DNA of 23,355 bases from a virus. Each line of letters begins with the position of its first letter. Positions within the stretch are counted from its first letter, which is position 1. Positions 19,364 to 23,355 of the stretch are shown piece after piece. The notes under the pieces were generated by a model, which made no database searches, was not told the origin of the DNA, and saw only the letters and a program-made list of their open reading frames with translations. The stretch spans positions 1 through 23,355 of the IMG/VR virus record IMGVR_UViG_3300043395_003655. The stretch is one strand, 5' to 3'. The translations under genes and the position numbers were made by a program.

Positions 19364-19801
19364 ATGATTTCTAACCCACGCCAGCCTGCAACCGCCCCAC
19401 TTGTCGGAATGCACTTTCGCCCGCCCGCTAAAGCGATCCTTCAATCCCTTCCTGCGTTTTATCCTTTGGAGCTTCGACCGGAGCCTGACAACCCTTACGA
19501 TCCGAATGCCGTTGCGGTCTGGTTTGACGCCCGCCACCTTTCCCCCGAAGCAAAAGAAGAACTTGAAAGCACACTTCCTGGCCAAGGACAGGACCTTGAG
19601 TCATTGCTTTCGCAGCGATGGTGGCAGATCGGCTACATGGCTCGCGAAAGCGCCGCGCAGCACCAATCCGACATCGCCGCAATAATCAACGGGCACAACG
19701 AGGACGCAGAAGTTTCGGGCGAGGGCTTCATCTGGACCGGCTATCCTGCCAAACTCGCATTTGACGGTTCTGGCAAACCTCTCGTTTCTTTCAACATCTA
19801 A
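19364..19801 (+). CDS. Stand-alone HIRAN-domain protein, 145 aa
   Basis: ATG at 19364 with GGAG six bases upstream. HIRAN hallmarks: PLVGMHFRPPAKAILQSLPA (about 12-31), the core LELRPEPDNPYDPNAVAVWF (35-54) and WQIGYMARESAAQH (87-100). In HLTF and Rad5 relatives this OB-like domain binds single-stranded DNA and 3' ends at stalled forks; bacterial and phage members often stand alone, as here. A 30-residue insert (ARHLSPEAKEELESTLPGQG onward) splits the domain. The SF1 helicase lies 900 nt downstream in the same operon, so joint action in DNA replication or repair is plausible. Confidence 0.75.
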   Translation: MISNPRQPATAPLVGMHFRPPAKAILQSLPAFYPLELRPEPDNPYDPNAVAVWFDARHLSPEAKEELESTLPGQGQDLESLLSQRWWQIGYMARESAAQHQSDIAAIINGHNEDAEVSGEGFIWTGYPAKLAFDGSGKPLVSFNI

Positions 19802-19813
19802 GGAAACTGCACA

Positions 19814-20194
19814 ATGGAAAAAATTGATTGGACAAAACCCATCGAGAACGATCAAGGTCCGTGCACATATCTTGGCGAAATCAAACGAACAAGAGACATT
19901 GTGTCTTTTGTCATAAAATCAAATTGCCGAAATGACCCCTCGCGTGAAACAGTAATTATAGTAAATAGATATGGTATTGATGAATATAACATAAAAGATT
20001 TCAAAGTTAGAAATGCCGAACCAGAGAAAGTTTGTTATTTTGCGTTCAAACCTGATGGTTATAGCACTGCAGCGACTACAGTTTCTTGTCCAACTCTTAA
20101 TAAAGAAGAGCTAAAATCTTACGACTATACTCACGCCATCAAAATCACAACCAAAGGCAATAAAATCATATCAATCGAACCGATCACACTCTAA
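19814..20194 (+). CDS. A/T-rich hypothetical protein, 126 aa
   Basis: ATG at 19814 with AAGGAAA upstream. The product MEKIDWTKPIENDQGPCTYL, RDIVSFVIKSNCRNDPSRET, VIIVNRYGIDEYNIKDFKVR, AFKPDGYSTAATTVSCPTLN looks all-beta and ends in an ITTKGNKIISIEPITL strand pair. A/T content is higher than in the flanking HIRAN gene. No family is recognised. Confidence 0.65.
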   Translation: MEKIDWTKPIENDQGPCTYLGEIKRTRDIVSFVIKSNCRNDPSRETVIIVNRYGIDEYNIKDFKVRNAEPEKVCYFAFKPDGYSTAATTVSCPTLNKEELKSYDYTHAIKITTKGNKIISIEPITL

Positions 20195-20207
20195 AATGGA
20201 GCCCACA

Positions 20208-20450
20208 ATGCCCAAAGAAATCTGGAAATCAATTCGAGGTTACACTGGTTTTTATGAAATCAGCAACAAAGGCCGAGTGCGGTCGCTTGACCGCATAATT
20301 TCCGATAAAAACGGCCACAAGCGCCGTATAAAGGCTCGGATGCTTACCCTTCACCCTCACAACTCCAACTCTTTCACAGTGACATTAAGCAAAAAGTGCA
20401 AGCATCGTGGCTACACTATCGCCCAGCTTAAAGCCAAAGCATTCAAATGA
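20208..20450 (+). CDS. NUMOD4-only protein (HNH part missing), 80 aa
   Basis: The start ATG at 20208 (MPKEIWKSIRGYTGFYEISN) has GGAG six bases upstream. IWKSIRGYTGFYEISNKGRV then RSLDR is a clear NUMOD4 motif, the DNA-binding module usually N-terminal to an HNH homing endonuclease. After RIKARMLTLHPHNSNSFTVT and LSKKCKHRGYTIAQLKAKAF the frame stops exactly where the HNH core would begin, and no HNH is seen downstream. It is a decayed homing endonuclease or a protein reused for DNA binding. Its stop overlaps the next start (ATGA), so it is fitted into the operon. Confidence 0.75.
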   Translation: MPKEIWKSIRGYTGFYEISNKGRVRSLDRIISDKNGHKRRIKARMLTLHPHNSNSFTVTLSKKCKHRGYTIAQLKAKAFK

Positions 20451-20692
20451 CCTTTCGTATTCACAAAAATGTAAAACCTGTTCCACGCACACGATACCCA
20501 TTTGTGCGAATGGAGATTGGAGATACATTTTTCGTGCCTTGCAATAAGTATTTCACAGAACTCGAACAATCAAAAATTCACAATGCTGCTCGCCGGTATC
20601 GTGAAAAACACGTTGCAGGTTTTCGGATAACAACTTGGACTGCAAAACAAAGCGATGGCAAAACCGCCATCGCCGTTCAACGCATTCACTAG
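20447..20692 (+). CDS. Conserved phage-type hypothetical protein, 81 aa
   Basis: ATG at 20447 overlaps the previous TGA. The sequence MTFRIHKNVKPVPRTRYPFV, RMEIGDTFFVPCNKYFTELE, IHNAARRYREKHVAGFRITT follows the layout (YPFxxMxxGDxFFVP, then a helix xxAxxYxxKxxxxF) of small proteins frequent in phages and mobile elements. The function is not known. It precedes the helicase by 14 nt. Confidence 0.7.
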   Translation: MTFRIHKNVKPVPRTRYPFVRMEIGDTFFVPCNKYFTELEQSKIHNAARRYREKHVAGFRITTWTAKQSDGKTAIAVQRIH

Positions 20693-20706
20693 CAGAGGTA
20701 TTCGTC

Positions 20707-22206
20707 GTGACGCCAACTCCAGAACAAGCTGCAATTATCGAAGCCGCCACGCAGCCGCAGTCGCTGATGGTCAACGCACTCGCAGGCACCGGCAAAACCA
20801 CAACCCTCACCATGCTCGCAAAGGCTCTCCCAAAGCGCCCAGCACTTGCACTCGCGTTCAACAAAAAAATTAAAGAGGAACTCGAAAAGCGTTTCCCCCC
20901 AAATTTCACTGTCATGACCATGAACGGTCTCGGCCATCGCGCATGGTCTTTTACTATAAACCAAAAAAAGATGTTTATTGACGCAAACAAAATTGGTCGT
21001 CTCACAAACGAAGCCTTGAAAGATTTTCCTGAAAGCAAATCAGAATGGGGAAATATTCGTGCCCTTGTTGTGTTAGCGATGCAGCGTGGACTTGTTCCTT
21101 CACGGTTTGAACATGCAAAAGGTCTTATTCCAGACACCCCAGACACATGGCTCGATCTTGACGACGAATTCGATCTTGGTCTTTCGTCAGACGAGCGTAA
21201 ACTTGCTCGCCGCATCCTTATCAATTCCATTGACGAAGGATTGAAAGGGTGCATTTCTTACGACGACCAGATTTATCTTCCGGTTGTTTTTTCTGGTGCG
21301 TTTCCTCGTTTCGAGACCGTGCTTGTGGACGAAGCGCAAGACCTTTCTCCGCTTAACCACCAGATGCTCAAGCGCGTTGCGGCGGGTAAACTAATTGTCG
21401 TAGGCGATCCTCGCCAAGCAATCTATGCTTTTCGCGGTGCCGACCACAATAGCATGGACAATTTGAAATCTCTTAAATCTGAATGGATCGAACTCCCTCT
21501 TAACACAACATTTCGTTGCCCGCAGAGCGTGGTCGAGCGCCAACACGATCACACCCCGGATTATGTTGCCGCGCCCTCCAATCCAAAAGGTGCAGTCATT
21601 GACTTAACCGGGCATGATGCTTGGAATTGGAAAAAGATTTTAAGAATGTCAAAAGGATCAACTGCGATTTTGTGTCGTAACAACGCACCGCTTTTGTCAA
21701 TGGCTTTTAAGCTTCTCCGCCAAAACATCGGTGTAACGATGATGGGGAGAGAAATCGGAAAAGGGCTTTCAAATTTATGTAAAAAACTTGCGCCCGATCA
21801 GTCTCTTGCCATTGCAGATTTCACTTTGCTCCTTAATGACTGGTTTGAACGCGAGTTGTCAAAAGCAGAAGCAAACAAAGACGCGGTAAAAATTGACACA
21901 GTAACCGACCGTTATGAGTGTATTAAAGCAGTGCTTGCGAACAAAAATCCAAACAACGTAAAAGAATTAATTTTTGAACTTGATAATCTTTTTGCGAAAG
22001 ACTCCGGACTTGTCACTCTTGCGACCGGGCACAAAGCAAAGGGGCTTGAATGGGACACGGTAATTCATCTTGACCCTTGGCGCATTCCTTCAAAATGGGC
22101 AAAGAAACCGTCCGAAATCACACAAGAAAATAATCTTTGTTACGTGCTGGAAACTCGCACGAAACACACTCTCATCCTTGCGAACCTTTCAACTTTCGAG
22201 GCATGA
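20707..22206 (+). CDS. UvrD/Rep-like superfamily 1 DNA helicase, 499 aa
   Basis: GTG at 20707 (MTPTPEQAAIIEAATQPQSL) has AGAGG eight bases upstream; an upstream ATG at 20635 would lie within the previous gene. Helicase motifs in order: Q motif TPEQ (4-7), I NALAGTGKTT (23-32), II VLVDEAQD (205-212), III VVGDPRQAIYAFRGA (231-245), IV PLNTTFRCPQSV (264-275), V TLATGHKAKGLEWDTV (437-452) and VI LCYVLETRTKHTLIL (477-491). Motif VI has ETRTK where most relatives have a VTRAK form, keeping the arginine. It is shorter than bacterial UvrD (about 720 aa), with reduced 1B/2B domains. Likely a 3'-5' helicase in replication or recombination. Confidence 0.9.
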   Translation: MTPTPEQAAIIEAATQPQSLMVNALAGTGKTTTLTMLAKALPKRPALALAFNKKIKEELEKRFPPNFTVMTMNGLGHRAWSFTINQKKMFIDANKIGRLTNEALKDFPESKSEWGNIRALVVLAMQRGLVPSRFEHAKGLIPDTPDTWLDLDDEFDLGLSSDERKLARRILINSIDEGLKGCISYDDQIYLPVVFSGAFPRFETVLVDEAQDLSPLNHQMLKRVAAGKLIVVGDPRQAIYAFRGADHNSMDNLKSLKSEWIELPLNTTFRCPQSVVERQHDHTPDYVAAPSNPKGAVIDLTGHDAWNWKKILRMSKGSTAILCRNNAPLLSMAFKLLRQNIGVTMMGREIGKGLSNLCKKLAPDQSLAIADFTLLLNDWFERELSKAEANKDAVKIDTVTDRYECIKAVLANKNPNNVKELIFELDNLFAKDSGLVTLATGHKAKGLEWDTVIHLDPWRIPSKWAKKPSEITQENNLCYVLETRTKHTLILANLSTFEA

Positions 22207-22207
22207 C

Positions 22208-22549
22208 ATGCACTATCTTGACCCTGCCCGTCCACGAATATCGGGGCTTCCGGCGTTCAGGACGGAATTAAACCCGACGGGCCTTTCGATCATACCGGGG
22301 TTGCATTGCGCGCCCCGTGAAGGGGATAGGATCGAAATTAGCGGGTTCTTTTCGACAGGGCGGAATAGTTGCGCACGCCGGGAAATTATTATCGCGGCGG
22401 CGGATTTTGCGTCTTTTTGGGAACGATGGCTTTCTGACCCGGAAAGCGTTGCAGAAAGCGACTTCAACTGGAAACCATTACCAACACAACCTGCGCTCCA
22501 ATCAAAACCTGTTCTTTCTCTCGACGATCTCCTTGGAGACTTCTCATGA
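22208..22549 (+). CDS. Hypothetical protein with acidic tail, 113 aa
   Basis: ATG at 22208 is 1 nt after the helicase stop with CGAGG six bases upstream. The protein (MHYLDPARPRISGLPAFRTE, SGFFSTGRNSCARREIIIAA, ADFASFWERWLSDPESVAES) ends VLSLDDLLGDFS, an acidic-aromatic tail of the kind that single-strand DNA-binding proteins use for protein contacts. The 191-aa protein ends similarly. No OB-fold signature is clear, so function is open. The stop overlaps the next ATG. Confidence 0.65.
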   Translation: MHYLDPARPRISGLPAFRTELNPTGLSIIPGLHCAPREGDRIEISGFFSTGRNSCARREIIIAAADFASFWERWLSDPESVAESDFNWKPLPTQPALQSKPVLSLDDLLGDFS

Positions 22550-22755
22550 CACAATTTACACCACAATCTCACAAAAAAGGGTTTAATGAAATGACCCTTC
22601 ACGAACTTCGAGAAGAAGAAGCGTTTTGGTCTCAAGAAATTGAAAAAGCTGAACAATGGGGAGCCGCAGTTGGAGTTACCCATTCCTTTCTTAAAGACTG
22701 TAGACGATTTATTGCACGCAAAGAAAAAGAGCAGCAAAATGAAAAATCACTTTAG
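22546..22755 (+). CDS. Hypothetical charged helical protein, 69 aa
   Basis: ATG at 22546 overlaps the previous TGA. An alternative ATG at 22591 (MTLHELREEEAFWSQEIEKA) follows GGGTTTAATGAA and would give 54 aa beginning at the conserved-looking helix. The product is rich in Glu and Lys and probably a helical hairpin (LKDCRRFIARKEKEQQNEKS). It is not recognised. Confidence 0.6.
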   Translation: MTQFTPQSHKKGFNEMTLHELREEEAFWSQEIEKAEQWGAAVGVTHSFLKDCRRFIARKEKEQQNEKSL

Positions 22756-22990
22756 ACCCATTTTCCCCCTTGTCTTTTGCGCATTTTTGTGCGATGGTTA
22801 CACTACGTTTTACGCGCCGCAAGGGCAATTCGCAGGGACCGCGAACACAAATCAAAACTATTCCACATTTTACGGCCCTTCGGGAGAATTTGCCGGGAGC
22901 GCAAACACCAACACCAACGGAACAACTTTTTTCGGCCCTTCCGGCCAATACGAAGGTTTTTCCAACAACTCCGGAGAATACGGCGAATGA
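22739..22990 (+). CDS. Exported repeat protein, 83 aa
   Basis: ATG at 22739 (MKNHFRPIFPLVFCAFLCDG) starts a Sec-type signal: KNHFR then a hydrophobic stretch PLVFCAFLC. After it come three repeats of about 20 residues: TTFYAPQGQFAGTANTN, STFYGPSGEFAGSANTN and TTFFGPSGQYEGFSNNS. The TxFYxxxGxxxGxAxT repeat is found in small exported bacterial and phage proteins of unknown function. A Cys at the end of the signal (FLCDG) could be a lipobox-like site, though the residues before it are not ideal. The stop overlaps the start of the nuclease (ATGA), so the two exported proteins are made together. Confidence 0.7.
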   Translation: MKNHFRPIFPLVFCAFLCDGYTTFYAPQGQFAGTANTNQNYSTFYGPSGEFAGSANTNTNGTTFFGPSGQYEGFSNNSGEYGE

Positions 22991-23355
22991 GCGCGATACT
23001 TGCCGCAGCTTTTGCTGCAAACATGATGATTTCCGGCGTCCCTTCTCGTGTGCATGACGGAGACACTTTAACAATAAACAAACAAAGCATTCGGTTGTTT
23101 GGGATAGACGCGCCAGAACTTAAAGAACCTTACGGTTTCTTGTCACGGAATTATCTTCGCGCGTTGACAAAAGGTGTTGAAATTTCCTGCAAACTTACAG
23201 GTAAAACGACATACAAACGCGTAGTAGCACGATGTTTTTTACCGAGCGGCCAGGAAATTAACCAACTTATGGTTGAAGGAGGCATGGCTCTTGATTGCTT
23301 TGGGTATAGTCGCGGGATTTATCGACAATTTGAACCACTTTCAGCTCGAGCACGT
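22987..23355 (+). CDS. Staphylococcal-nuclease-like protein, exported (N-terminal 123 aa, cut by window edge)
   Basis: The ATG at 22987 overlaps the previous TGA and the frame is open to the end. A signal-like hydrophobic N-terminus (MSAILAAAFAANMMISG) is followed by the SNase fold: VPSRVHDGDTLTINKQSIRL with D24 and R36, FGIDAPELKEP with D41 and E44, YKRVVARCFLPSGQEINQLM with R78, then VEGGMALDCFGY. These correspond to the Ca-binding aspartates and the Arg-Glu-Arg catalytic set of staphylococcal nuclease, so it should be active. Its job may be breaking down periplasmic or incoming DNA; this is inference. Confidence 0.85.
   Translation, partial: MSAILAAAFAANMMISGVPSRVHDGDTLTINKQSIRLFGIDAPELKEPYGFLSRNYLRALTKGVEISCKLTGKTTYKRVVARCFLPSGQEINQLMVEGGMALDCFGYSRGIYRQFEPLSARAR

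Noticed and set aside
20553-21254. 233-aa minus-strand frame opposite the helicase start
   Set aside because: Ser/Arg-rich antisense of a gene with all helicase motifs; no start signals.

Overview
The window is a continuous piece of a tailed-phage (or prophage) genome, most likely a podovirus-like phage of a Gram-negative proteobacterium. Seen directly: a P22-type portal start, a PBSX/Terminase_3-type large terminase, a probable small terminase, a GH19-type endolysin, nested spanins and a beta-helix tailspike. The spanins show a Gram-negative host. The spanin style (a DDPFLRD tail, and an o-spanin with a CTAA...S..DT...HNA pattern) and promoters with strong -35 but loose -10 boxes hint at Alphaproteobacteria; that is inference. 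No integrase, repressor, tRNA or CRISPR array is visible.

Layout. From 1 to about 11.6 kb every gene is on the minus strand (late module). In transcription order these are: terS (11269), a DUF6321-like protein, a 51-aa basic protein, endolysin, two small membrane proteins (28 and 60 aa), i-spanin with nested o-spanin, a tail fibre with a C1q/TNF-like end, two small proteins, a PD-(D/E)XK-type nuclease, a 34-aa membrane protein, a structural-looking protein with a Sec signal peptide, a terminator, a 199-aa virion-like protein, a tailspike, a second beta-rich tail protein, a holin candidate, a 57-aa lysine-rich protein, terL, and portal running off the left edge. Many junctions overlap (ATGA, TAATG, TGATG), so translation is probably coupled.

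From 11.7 kb to the right edge every gene is on the plus strand (early/middle module): one 191-aa protein with its own promoter and terminator, a 413-nt non-coding control region, then about 30 tightly packed small ORFs. Most of these are unrecognised. Recognisable ones are an MSMEG_6728-like protein, a stand-alone HIRAN domain, a NUMOD4-only protein, a UvrD/Rep-like SF1 helicase, and an exported staphylococcal-nuclease-like protein cut by the right edge.

Control. The two arms meet at 11640-11740 in a pair of back-to-back promoters whose -35 elements form a 9-bp inverted repeat. The leftward one makes only a 35-aa ORF ending in a UUCG-loop terminator. A 33-bp intergenic box is found upstream of terL and twice, in opposite orientation, around a homopurine/homopyrimidine hairpin at 12.5-12.6 kb; its core (TGGACCTAACC-like) recurs at several promoters. 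The terS Shine-Dalgarno lies in an RNA stem. These shared elements, and the tiny genes around them, are the most novel content of the window.
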